Assembly (NCBI RefSeq): GCF_018294505.1
Contig: NC_057813.1
Coordinates: 314,777,077-314,841,076, forward strand
Source of the DNA: Triticum aestivum
Lineage: Eukaryota; Streptophyta; Magnoliopsida; Poales; Poaceae
Direction: 5' to 3'
DNA length: 64,000 nucleotides
Below, piece by piece: positions 11,293 to 22,038 of this stretch (positions are counted from its first letter, which is position 1; the number at the start of each line of letters is the position of its first letter). A program made the position numbers and the translations under genes. Below the pieces are notes generated by a model that ran no database searches, was not told the DNA's origin, and saw nothing but the letters and a program-made list of their open reading frames with translations.

Positions 11293-11582
11293 ATAACATG
11301 CTGAATGTTGTTCATGCGACTGTGTATGAATCTTCTGTACATGCAGATTATCAGGCATTGTTTAATGTTGCCGAGGGTGTAACAGAGGTGAGGTTTCTAC
11401 TACTGTTGAAACAAATAGCCGAAAAAGTCACAGTTTTTCTTCATGTTTGCGCCATCGTCTCATGTACTTACAAATTTTTGGTTGACGTGCAGTGTTTCAA
11501 CCAACAGCAGAAAAATTTGTTTGATGTATGGATGCTTCATGCGATGGTAGCTAATGATCTCTGTACCAATGACAGTTATGTG
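11293..11582 (+). pseudogene. Two exon-like blocks of an unrecognised gene
   Basis: Block one runs from the LTR edge to 11387 (contains LNVVHATVYESSVHADYQAL) and is followed by the donor GTGAGG. Block two, 11493-11582, follows GTGCAG, contains LFDVWMLHAMVANDLC and is followed by GTAAGT. Both remain open in phase 0. They face the same way as the blocks at 216-2213 and may be the same gene, split by the retroelement. I do not recognise the protein. The next 300 bases look like untranslated sequence. Confidence 0.4.
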
Positions 11583-11879
11583 GTAAGTGTACTGTGGTAA
11601 AATGCAGATGTTGATCATTCCTCGACCCAAGAGAGAACAATGAAGTCCATTGCACTGTTAGGAAATTCACTCTATTCCATAATTGTCTTATTGTATACCC
11701 CCACCCCCTGTTCCTGCCATATTCGTGTGTAAGGAAATGTATTCCTGAGATGATCTATTGTGTTATGTAATCCGGGGAGATGTTTTATGTGATGTGATAT
11801 GATGAATGATTTGAATTCGACCTAGAGTTTTCCTGATTTGAATACAAAATAATGTTGGATGTATGTGTGTAACTGGGCT
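11583..11879. other. AT-rich sequence, possible 3' untranslated region
   Basis: No ORF or repeat is recognised. It contains T/A-rich segments after the last donor-like site and may be an intron or 3' UTR. Confidence 0.3.
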
Positions 11880-12511
11880 AAAGATGTCTTGGGCCAAATA
11901 GTTCTCAACATCGAAAGGTTGGGCCAAACATTATCTTTCAGAAGGTTGATTTCTAATACTGGATAAATAACTAAGCTAAAAAAGGCCACGCCCTGGACAA
12001 ATGACTAAGCTAAAAAACACCACACCCTAACAAGCGGTGCACCATTTCAAAAATGAAACAAAAAAAGGAAATGTACAATAAAAGGCCGAGGCCCAAAAAA
12101 CTAGACGAAGCTCAGAAAACCAAAAGGTCGAATTGTAGGGCCTGGCCCATGTAGCTGACCAAAATTAATAGGGAAAAATATATAAAAGGATGAATTGTTG
12201 GCCTCGGCCCATGTAAAGCATCAAATTGGACCGGGCGGATTCTAATCAACGACCTTTTCATCTGGTCGCAATTTTGCCATGTCGGATCCGACGTGGTCTA
12301 GGCAGACTAGCAACAAAAAAAACAAAAGGTCATAGGACCAATGACCTTTTGTTTTGGTCGTTGCCTTCTATGACCATATCACAGAGAAGGTCGCTAATTT
12401 TCATTAAATACAGTCATCGTTTGACCAATTGTTTTTTATCGTAAAAAGGTCAAACAACGACCATTCAGCGATCAATAGTGATGGTCGCAAGCTGAAATAT
12501 TTCTTGTAGTG
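11880..12511 (-). mobile_element. CACTA transposon terminus with subterminal repeats
   Basis: The plus strand ends TTTCTTGTAGTG at 12511, i.e. CACTACAAGAAA read from the end, a standard CACTA (En/Spm-type) terminus. The last 300 bases carry many short GGTCG/CGACC motifs in both orientations, as expected for subterminal transposase-binding repeats. The partner terminus was not found in the window. The exon-like blocks to the left could be its internal genes. Confidence 0.65.
12319..12355. repeat. Perfect 15-bp hairpin in CACTA subterminal region
   Basis: AAAACAAAAGGTCAT, loop of seven bases, then its exact reverse complement. It includes the GGTC motif repeated across this terminus. Confidence 0.8.
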
Positions 12512-13852
12512 AAAGTCTCGAAGGTAAATGGTTTATCTATCGATGGTTGTTGAGAAGAAACTTCTCCTTCCCCGGCAGCATCTGTTGCTGGCGGGCGACT
12601 GATGTTCTCCTCCACCACGAGGGTGGCTTCAACGCGCGCGGAGCCAACCACGGAAGTCCTTGCCGGCAAACCCAATCCTTGGGCATCGCTTGTGGGGTGA
12701 GCTGGTGCGGCAGCCGCTAGTCGCTAGATTTCCCCTTGGTGGCCTCTGCTAGTTTCCTTGGCGGGCGACAGGAGGGAGGCCTCAGCATGTTCGGCACCGA
12801 ACAAGGTCTGCCCCATGCGTTCATGGGGGAGGGGGGGGGGCTAGACTGTAGGCTGGCTCAGGGGCTGGATACAACGTCATCCATGGTGTCCTTTGCTGGT
12901 TCGGCCCCTGATGCCGAGCCCAGCCGCGCTGACATTTTGGCCCACTTGGCCTATTGAGCAAGAGTCTCTTCATCCTTGTCAAAACCAACAACACAATATC
13001 AGTTGAGAATCAAATGGAAAGCAGATGGAATTAAGAGAAGCAAAAGTTCATCCTCACTCTAGGTCGTCGAGCATGGCATCCATCTCATACACCAAGGGCG
13101 GGGCTGATTCCCTGGCCCTCTTGAGTGACGGTAGGGTCCTACTCGCTGTCGGAACAGGGCTTGACGGTGGCGTAGGATCAACGCCCTTCACAACCCATCG
13201 CAGGGAAGGTGGTGTCAGGACTGGAATGAGGCGGGCTGAGTGGCGGCACACGGTGTCTTCTTTGTTGTTCCTGGTGGTCGTCTTCTTCGCCTTGGGCCCT
13301 GCCCTTGACAACGAAGGGACCACCGGCTCTCGGCTACCCCTCTTGCGGAGGCGACGCTTTTGCTCTGGGGCCTGGAGACCAGGGCGCTTTGGCTCCTTCT
13401 ACCCCGACACGTTCTATCATGGCAACTTCTGTACCCGGCAGTCTCTTCCCTGGCAGCTTCCGTCCCGGTAGCCGCGGCCCCTATCGCCTCAAGACCGGCA
13501 ATCTCTTCATCAACACGCTCCTCCCTTGAGGAATTACCCTCATCCCCATCATCGCCGACTCCCACGGCAGCCTTGAGCCTTCGGGCTTCTTCGAGTCTGC
13601 TGCGTATGTACTCCTGCTCCTCCTTAGTGGGGCCCTTGGTGAAGTTTGTCTCCTTCCTAGTGGCCTTCACCTCCAAGCTAGAGGCCCATTCCATCTCATC
13701 CTCCAAGATGGGTAATTACCAGTCTGCCTTGACCCCATTTGCATTGCAGTATGGCATCCACTTGAGGATTTGTTCAATGGCAGAGTTATTATGTAGTGGG
13801 AAAATCCTTGCTGGCAAATGGAAGGTGCCGGCCTTGTGGAACAGTTGTTCAC
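12512..13852 (-). pseudogene. Decayed coding remnant, unrecognised
   Basis: GC-rich sequence whose best coding signal is on the minus strand. The frame at 13706-13215 starts MEDEMEWASSLEVKATRKE and contains TKEEQEYIRSRLEEARRLKA, a charged helical segment. The sequence just upstream (about 13850-13715) reads in frame LFHKAGTFHLPARIFPLHNN before a stop, so the original protein was longer. Further left the frame becomes basic (RRRRRP) and breaks. The protein is not recognised; transposon origin is likely from the context. The right edge is cut by the LTR at 13853, and the left edge abuts the CACTA end. Confidence 0.35.
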
Positions 13853-14513
13853 TGATACGTCTCCAACGTCTCTATAATTTTTGATTGTTCCATGCTATTA
13901 TATTACCCGTTTTGGATGTTTATGGGCTTTCCTTTACACTTTTATATCATTTTTGGGACTAACCTACTAACCATAGGCCCAGCCTGAATTGCTGTTTTTT
14001 TGCCTATTTCAGTGTTTTGAAGAAAAGGAATATCAAACCGAGTCCAAACGGGATGAAACCTTTGGGAGCGATATTTTCGGAACAAATGCCAACCTGGAGA
14101 TTTGGAGTGGACGTCAAGCAACGAGCGGGGAGGCCATGAGGGTGCCCGGCGTGCCCCTTGGGGGTGGGCGCGCCCCCCACCCTCGTGGGCCCGTCGAGCG
14201 TCCACCAACCTACTTCTTCCTCCTATATATACACCCGTACCCTGAAACCATCAGAACAAACCATGAAAACCTAATTCCACCGCCACAACATTCTGTATCC
14301 GCGAGATCCCATCTTGGAGCCTCCGCCTGTACTCCACCAGAGGGGGAATCGACCACGAAGGGCCTCTACATCATCTCCAAGGCCTCCCCTATGAGTTGTG
14401 AGTAGTTTACCACAGACCTTCGGGTCCATAGATATTAGCTAGATGGCTTCTTCTCTCTCCTTGAATCTCAATACCAAGTTCTCCTCGATCTTCTTGGAGA
14501 TCTATTCCATGTA
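13853..14513 (+). repeat. 5' LTR, first part (split by LARD-like element)
   Basis: Starts TGATACGTCTCCAACGT, a frequent Triticeae LTR start. It contains the GGGCGCGCC promoter block and a TATA box and stops at the target-site duplication ATGTA. It resumes at 26738 and ends ...CTGCATCA at 27603, giving a full LTR of about 1.53 kb. A second LTR of the same family lies at 54570-56068 on the other strand. Confidence 0.8.
14224..14231 (+). promoter_or_regulatory. LTR TATA box
   Basis: TATATATA follows the GC-rich block and precedes CACCCGTACC. Position within the LTR and orientation fit the retroelement's own promoter. Confidence 0.6.
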
Positions 14514-17500
14514 TGTCACGCCCGATATACGACCCTATCCAAAAGGAACTCGAAGGTCCCACCAAGGATAGACCCACATATTGAAACGCTTTTGCAAGGT
14601 GGATATCATTACATCAACATCACATAATAGATGGGGATACATACAAAAGGCATACAATGCCACACGAATACGACATCATCATACATAAGATCAACATCCG
14701 ACTACGGATGAAACACAAATAGAAGCTCAAATGACATCCACCCTGCTAGCCCAGGCTGCCGACCTGGAACCTATCCCCTGATCGAAGAAGAAGCAGAAGA
14801 CGAACTCCAAAACAAGCAAACATCGCTCTCGCGTCATGATCATCGCATAAACCTGTACCTGCAACTGTTGTTGTAGTAATCTGTGAGCCACGAGGACTCA
14901 GCAATCCCATTACCATGGGTATCAAGACTAGCAAAGCTTAAAGGGAAAGGAAGGGGTAAAGTGGTGAGGCTGCAGCAGCGACTAAGCATATATGGTGGCT
15001 AACATACGCAAATAAGAGCGAGAAGAGAGCAAGCAGAACGGTCATGAAGCTAGCAATGATCAAGAAGTGATCCTGAACTCCTACTTACGTCAAACATAAC
15101 CCAGAAACCGTGTTCACTTCCCGGACTCCACCGAGAAGAGACCATCACGGCTACACACACAGTTGATGCGTTTTAATTCGGATCTGGTGTCAAGTTATCT
15201 ACAACCGGACATTAACAAATTCCCATCTGCCTATAACCGCAGGCACGGCTTTTGAAAGATTATACCCTGCAGGGGTGTCCCAACTTAGCCCATGATAAGC
15301 TCTCGCGATCAATGAAGGATATACCTTCTCCCAGGAAGACCCGATCAGACCCGGAATCCCGGTTTACAAGACATTTCGACAATGGTAAAACAAGACCAGC
15401 AAAGCCGCCCGATGTGCCGACAAATCCCGATAGGAGCTGCACATATCTCGTTCTCAGGGCAACACCGGATGAGACATCCTACGAGTAAAACCAGACCTCG
15501 AATTTCCCCGAGTGGGCCCCGCAGTCTACTCGGTTCGGACCAACACTTAGACAAGCACTGGCCTGGGGGGGCTAAAATAAAGATGACCCTTGGGTTGGCC
15601 GACCCAAGGGAATGTTATAGGTGGTGGTGAGGCAAATGGTAAAACTAAGGTTGGGCCTTGCTGGAGGAGTTTTATTCAAAGCGAACTGTCAAGGGGGTCC
15701 CATAAATCACCCGACGCAAAATCCGGGAACATAACACTGGTATGACGGAAACTAGGGCGACAAGAGTGGAACAAAACACTAGGCAAAAGGCCGAGTCTTC
15801 CACCCTTTACCAAGTATATAGATGCATTAATAATATAAGAGATATTGTGATATCCCAACCAAAATCCTGTCCACCGTGGAGCAATCTTCAACTTCACTTG
15901 CAACTAGCAACGCTATAAGAGGGTTGAGCAAAGCGGTAACATAGCCAAACAACGGTTTGCTAGGAAGGGTGTCAAAGGTTAGAGGTTCATGGCAATTTGG
16001 GATGGCTTGAAGAGTAAATGATAGGTAACGCAGCATAGCGATAGAACGAAGCAACTAGCATAGCAATGATAGTAGTGAGATCCAGGGTAGCGGTCATCTT
16101 GCCTGAAATCCCGCAAGGAAGAAGAACGAGTCCATGAAGAAGACGAACGGATGAAGCCACGAAGACGAACCAAGCGGAGACGAACGAATCCTCACGATCG
16201 CACGAAACAGGAACTATCGAGAAGAAGCACACGACATAGTAAACACACCACACATAAACAAGACATGATGCACAAACAATCATGATGCAAGACAAGACTA
16301 CATGAAGCTACTCATGGCAAGAGATGATGCAAACAAGAGCAACACATCAAAGCAAGTTTAAATGAGGCCGGGAACAACATATAACAATTCCGGTAAGTCC
16401 TCATATGCAAATTTCGAAGTTGGTCCAGATCTGAATAAACCTTATGTTCAAGTTGTTAAACAGCAAGTTAAGATGCACAAAGATGATCTACATGAGATTC
16501 TACTCAAGTTACATATAAAGTTCGTTTAGTTTGGAGCTACGACCTAGAAGATATGAGCAAAACAAGTTAAACATGGCATTGATGCAAAATGCATACAAAC
16601 ATCAAACAAACACTCCAAAATAAGGATGCAACATGATAATATGGAACTACATGCAATTCTAAGCAAGTTTCATATAGAGCACACTCAAAACGGAGCAACG
16701 GTTCAACACACACACACTATACAAGATATGGCAACAATCTGTCCAAAACAGCAACTAGGCATATTGCAAGCACCAAAACAATATGCTACAGGACCTCAAC
16801 AAGAAAACAAAAGACATGGCATGATGTACAGGTAAAGCATAACAAAACATGAACACTGAGCTATCTCCAGAAATCACTAGAACATGCTCAAACACACATG
16901 ACAAGATTGCAAATAATAATAGTTCAGACTTTGCACAAAATAACATCAGGTTGCAATGTTTAGAGCTATCAAACAACATGTTACAGGAACTTATCATGGC
17001 AAACAAAGGCATGGCATGAAACTACTAATTGCATAGATCAAATGTACTTTAGTGACCATGAGCCAAAAAGGATCAGAAAATATGATGGCACCCACGTAAA
17101 CATAGCAAGTTATATTACAGATTCAAACATGGCAGGAACAAAATTATGAAGGCATGTAGATGAGTTTGTACCACTCACTACAGAGCAATACATGGCATGG
17201 CAAGGCACCCAACAGTAAGAAGACATGTTTATGAAACAAACCAAGGCAAGAACAGGTTCATAGCATGCAAGGATCAACTACAACAACCTTGGCAAAATTG
17301 AATAACATGTAAACAATCAGCCAGGAAACATTTCGAAGCAAAAGTAGAGCACGAAAATGACATGCTAGTCTACTCCATAATTTCAACCAGGGGCATGAAT
17401 GGATAGAGCATAACCATCTTTTCAAAACATCCTTACTGAAGTATCTCAAAATATGCATGGATCTATCTGTAGCATCATGTTTACATGGCATCAAAATAAC

Positions 17501-18115
17501 AGCAGAACAGAGACTAAAATCAGCAACATCACGATGCCTAGTTTGCATGCTTGTGCTAGTCACCACCTTGATCACAAAAATACATGGTAAGAACCTCTGT
17601 AAAGAAGACATAGCATAGATCAAAACACATGTAGACATCAACCTCATAGGATGCAGACATCAATCATGGCAAAAATGACAAAAGAGCAAGTTCTGTTAAC
17701 AGACAGCAGACAACATCATGAAGCACTCTTGCAACGATGATTCAGGCATCAAGATGACCTCAAATGAACATTCTGAAATGGAATGAAATGAAGTACTCGT
17801 TGATACGAACAATTTGACATATTACATGCGCAAAACGGAGCTACGAATGCAGAGATACGACATGATGAAGAAGGCATGATAATGTAAAAATACTAGGGAC
17901 TTAGACGAAAAACGGGGTCAACCTCAGGATTCTTAGATCTGGCACGGACTTCGAGGCTGACCGAAGAGCTCGCCGGAGAAGGAGGTTGCGGCAGCCGGAG
18001 TGGACGGGGGAGGTCGCCGGGGACGCGGAGATGGCGGATCCGGGCCAGATCTCGCAGGATCCGGTCGGATCCCGGCGCGGCGGCGACGGAGGCGGGGTCA
18101 GGCGCGAGGAGGCGA

Positions 18116-18649
18116 NNNNNNNNNNNNNNNNNNNNNNNNNNNNNNNNNNNNNNNNNNNNNNNNNNNNNNNNNNNNNNNNNNNNNNNNNNNNNNNNNNNNN
18201 NNNNNNNNNNNNNNNNNNNNNNNNNNNNNNNNNNNNNNNNNNNNNNNNNNNNNNNNNNNNNNNNNNNNNNNNNNNNNNNNNNNNNNNNNNNNNNNNNNNN
18301 NNNNNNNNNNNNNNNNNNNNNNNNNNNNNNNNNNNNNNNNNNNNNNNNNNNNNNNNNNNNNNNNNNNNNNNNNNNNNNNNNNNNNNNNNNNNNNNNNNNN
18401 NNNNNNNNNNNNNNNNNNNNNNNNNNNNNNNNNNNNNNNNNNNNNNNNNNNNNNNNNNNNNNNNNNNNNNNNNNNNNNNNNNNNNNNNNNNNNNNNNNNN
18501 NNNNNNNNNNNNNNNNNNNNNNNNNNNNNNNNNNNNNNNNNNNNNNNNNNNNNNNNNNNNNNNNNNNNNNNNNNNNNNNNNNNNNNNNNNNNNNNNNNNN
18601 NNNNNNNNNNNNNNNNNNNNNNNNNNNNNNNNNNNNNNNNNNNNNNNNN
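18116..18649. other. Assembly gap (N)
   Basis: 534 Ns in a very GC-rich part of the left LTR. Confidence 0.99.
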
Positions 18650-18751
18650 GGGCCGGGCGGGCCCCGCCTGGGCTCGCGGGCCCGCGGCGGCGCGCAACGG
18701 GAATGGCGGCGGCGAGGACACCTGGCGGCTCCTGATTGGGCGCGGGGGCGG

Positions 18752-18789
18752 TTGGACATGTCCGGCGGCTGGGCGGACATGTCCGGCTG
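18752..18789. repeat. Two GGACATGTCC palindromes
   Basis: TGGACATGTCCGGC and GCGGACATGTCCGGC lie about 20 bases apart. The same pair recurs in the right LTR near 26145-26181. They lie upstream, on the element's strand, of the CCTAGATCCATCC transcription-start-like segment's complement and could be a paired protein-binding site. Confidence 0.6.
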
Positions 18790-21308
18790 CGGGTAGGGAT
18801 GGATCTAGGGTTTGGACTGCGCGGAAAAATCGGGGAGGGGCACATATTTGTAGGTAGAGGGAGCTAGGAGAGTCCAAATGAGGAGCGGTTTTCGCCCACA
18901 TGATCGTGATCGAACAACCGAGAGCATGGAGGGGAGTTTGCTGGGTTTTGGGCCACTTTGGAAGGGTGTAGGGCTGCAAAGAGAAAGGAGGGTTTCGGGC
19001 TACGCGGTTAACCATTGGAGTATCAAACAACCTCCAAATGGCACGAAACTTGACAGGCGGTCTACCGGTGCTAAACCAAGGCCACTTGGCAAGACTCGGT
19101 CCATTCCGAGAACGTTTAGCACCCGCTCACAATGAGAGACAAAAGGGGAACGCCGAAGGACATAGGAGTGCCGGATTGCAAAACGGACAATGGGGAAAAT
19201 GCTCGGACGCATGAGACGAACACGTATGCAAAATGAGATGCAGATGCTGACATGATAAAATGCAAACACAAGCAAATGACATGGCAATGACATGGCAACG
19301 ACGGCGAATAACTGACAGACACCTGGCGCATCGGATCCGGGGCGTTACAACACTCCTCCACTAACAAGAGATCTCGTCCCGAGATCTTAGGACCGAGACG
19401 GAAGGGAAAAGGGATGAGGTGAAGCAAGAACTCAAGATAAGAAGCAAAGAATCGAGAGCACTCGAGAGGAAGAGAGGAACGACGAGAATGACGAGAATCG
19501 AACGCTCGCGGAATCAGATAGACTATGAAACCACTCCGGTTAGAAAGTGATAAGAAGTGAATAAGACTGAAAGAATTTAGGCAGCACTCCGACTGAAAAT
19601 TGAAGGAATAGAACTTGAACTTGAGAGGATGGAATGATACTTGACGAGAGGAACAACACAAAACCTCCAGAAAGAATAGAAAGAATGGAATGAAATGAAC
19701 TTAGAAGGAAGGGTTGAATGGAGTTGTTGAGAAAATCAACAACGAAAGAATAAGCTTGTTGTGGACTTATGGATAGCATCTCAAAATTATGAGGTGATCT
19801 CCGACCACAAGCAGAAAAGATTGAATAGCTGAGAAGAACGAAGAAATGCAAAACTCCACTTCAAAAGAATACGGAGAATTAATTGCACTTCGAGACGCGA
19901 GAAGAAAAGATACTTGAACTCCGCCAACAAGAACCTTGATGAACTCTTGAAAGAATGAATTACATCATGAAGAACCACCATGAAGAACTCCGATAACAAA
20001 AGGATGACGATATAAAATGAAGGATGAAAGAATAAGATGAGCATTGCGATGATTTAGATGGAGGTTCCGACGAAATGGCCGAGGAAATTTGAACTCCGGA
20101 AAAGAAAAGATGGGAAACACTTCGAACTAGAATTTATTCAACAAGAACAAACTCTGAAGGAAGGGATTAATCACTTGGAAGAAATAAGAATAAGATTTAT
20201 TGTATGCTTATCCTTCATCAAATTAAATTGATGACAAGCAATGGATTTTTGCATACTACTTATTCTTCTTGAAAAGGATTGAGAAGGGATAGCACAAAAC
20301 TTGAGAGAGTCTTCATGAACCACCGGTATGATTGGAAAGAATGAATGGATTGAATGAAAATCAAGGAAAAAGAATCTTGAATGAACCACCGTAAGAATTC
20401 GAAAATTGATTGATGAAAGAGAATGAATCACCGGGAAGAATTAGAAGAACAAATAAGCTTGAGGGGATTTAGATGCAAAAGAACAAAGAGATCATGAGCT
20501 GATTAAAGAACACTTGAACGAAGCACCGGGATAAATAGAGAATGATAACTGGAATGATGGCCTCCGTTGAAACGAAAAAGAAAACAACTCCTGAAATACT
20601 CCGGATAGTTAAGAAAGAATATCTGACAAACTGAAATAATTCGAGAGGATGATATGAAGCTAGAACCACGAATCTTCGGGAGGACGGACAAGGTTTAGAG
20701 GAAAAACTCTTCTTCGATCTTCAAAAGATGACGAGAAATACCACCAAGATTACTGAGATACGCCGGTAGAATGAAAAGCGAAGGGGTTGAGCCAACAATG
20801 AAAAGAGTTTGAAAACGATCTTGGAAAGGCATCTGACTGATGAAATTCATACTTATGTCACACTTGAAAAGTATTGAGAATAACTCCGGGGAAATAGAAG
20901 AGTCAGGTAAGATCCTGGGAAAAGACCTATGGGTTAGGGCCCACTGAAGAGATAACACCGTTGGAAAGGATTGTTGAAGGATAGATAATGCACCGGAACA
21001 ATTGAAATATTTGAATGAGGTGACAACCTCGAATCAATCAGAACACAGACGAATCTCCTGAGATGTCTAGAGCACTCCGGAAGGATGAACTGGCGAGAGA
21101 TGAACGAGCAGGGAAAACACTTGAGCTGAGGGGAAGAATATAATCAACCCGAAAACTTGACTTGAGTCCACCGGAGAAGAAAAAGAGATGGAGAATGACG
21201 AACGAGACGAGAATTCACCAGTTGAAATAATTGAGGGAAGACTGAAGAGGCTCCGCACGAATGAAATTGATGGTCGAAAGAGACTCATACTCCAGAAAGA
21301 AAAGGGTG

Positions 21309-21537
21309 NNNNNNNNNNNNNNNNNNNNNNNNNNNNNNNNNNNNNNNNNNNNNNNNNNNNNNNNNNNNNNNNNNNNNNNNNNNNNNNNNNNNNNNNNNNN
21401 NNNNNNNNNNNNNNNNNNNNNNNNNNNNNNNNNNNNNNNNNNNNNNNNNNNNNNNNNNNNNNNNNNNNNNNNNNNNNNNNNNNNNNNNNNNNNNNNNNNN
21501 NNNNNNNNNNNNNNNNNNNNNNNNNNNNNNNNNNNNN
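21309..21537. other. Assembly gap (N)
   Basis: 229 Ns within the internal domain, flanked by similar gggtggg-type purine sequence on the right, which suggests a local repeat. Confidence 0.99.
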
Positions 21538-22023
21538 AGGGTGGGAGGGCGGGAAAACAAAGATAACTTGGAAGGGAGAACCAACGAATATCTTGAAGAG
21601 AAAACACCGGTTGAAATCATTGAGGAGAGAGAGCAAAAACTTCACACGAGTAGGATGGATACTCGATTACGGACTCCGGTTCCGAGAAGAAGAAGGGTGG
21701 GCGGGTGGGAAAAGAAAACAACTGAGGATTGAACTCAAAGATGAAGAGGCTCGAGTCGACTTGACGAGAAATGCACCGGATCAAAAGAGCTAAGAAACAA
21801 CTACCGGAAAACCAACTGCGTGATCCTAAAGAAAAAATTTGAAGGGGAAGAGAAGTAATTCAAAACACCTACGTCAAGATTCCTTACCAGAGCGACGAAG
21901 GGGCTAAGGAGTAAAAAGAATTCCTACTCTCCGATATAACTAGCCTCCGAAAACAGTTTTCTTCTAGACTCAACAACGGCCAAGCTACACGATCAATCAA
22001 GGGGGCTCCTAAGGTCGGTCGAG

Positions 22024-22035
22024 GCTCTGATACCA
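22024..22035 (-). other. Primer binding site, initiator tRNA-Met type
   Basis: Minus strand TGGTATCAGAGC, three bases from the LTR edge. This is the canonical PBS of many plant LTR retroelements and sets the element orientation. Confidence 0.85.
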
Positions 22036-22038
22036 ACT

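Larger units (their letters stand above)
14514..19349 (-). repeat. 3' LTR of LARD-like element
   Basis: About 4.8 kb including 534 unknown bases (18116-18649). It is nearly colinear with the right LTR. Visible differences are scattered substitutions and small indels, such as about 12 bases missing near 15715 relative to 23240. Short ORFs inside have no recognisable product. Confidence 0.85.
19350..22038 (-). other. Internal domain of LARD-like element, non-coding
   Basis: Purine-rich on the plus strand, with recurring gaa/aag phrases (gaagaa, ctccgg, cttga). This gives spurious Phe/Ser/Leu-rich minus-strand frames. No gag, protease or RT motif is seen in any frame. It contains an assembly gap at 21309-21537. 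The purine-rich edge at 19350-19365 is the likely polypurine tract side on the element's strand. Confidence 0.7.

Noticed and set aside
17893..19030. Long reading frames spanning the N gaps on both strands
   Set aside because: Most residues are unknown bases translated as X. The rest is GC-rich LTR sequence open in several frames at once.
19116..20960. Several minus-strand frames rich in Phe, Ser and Leu
   Set aside because: They arise from purine-rich plus-strand repeats of the LARD internal domain. No domain and no consistent start or codon pattern.
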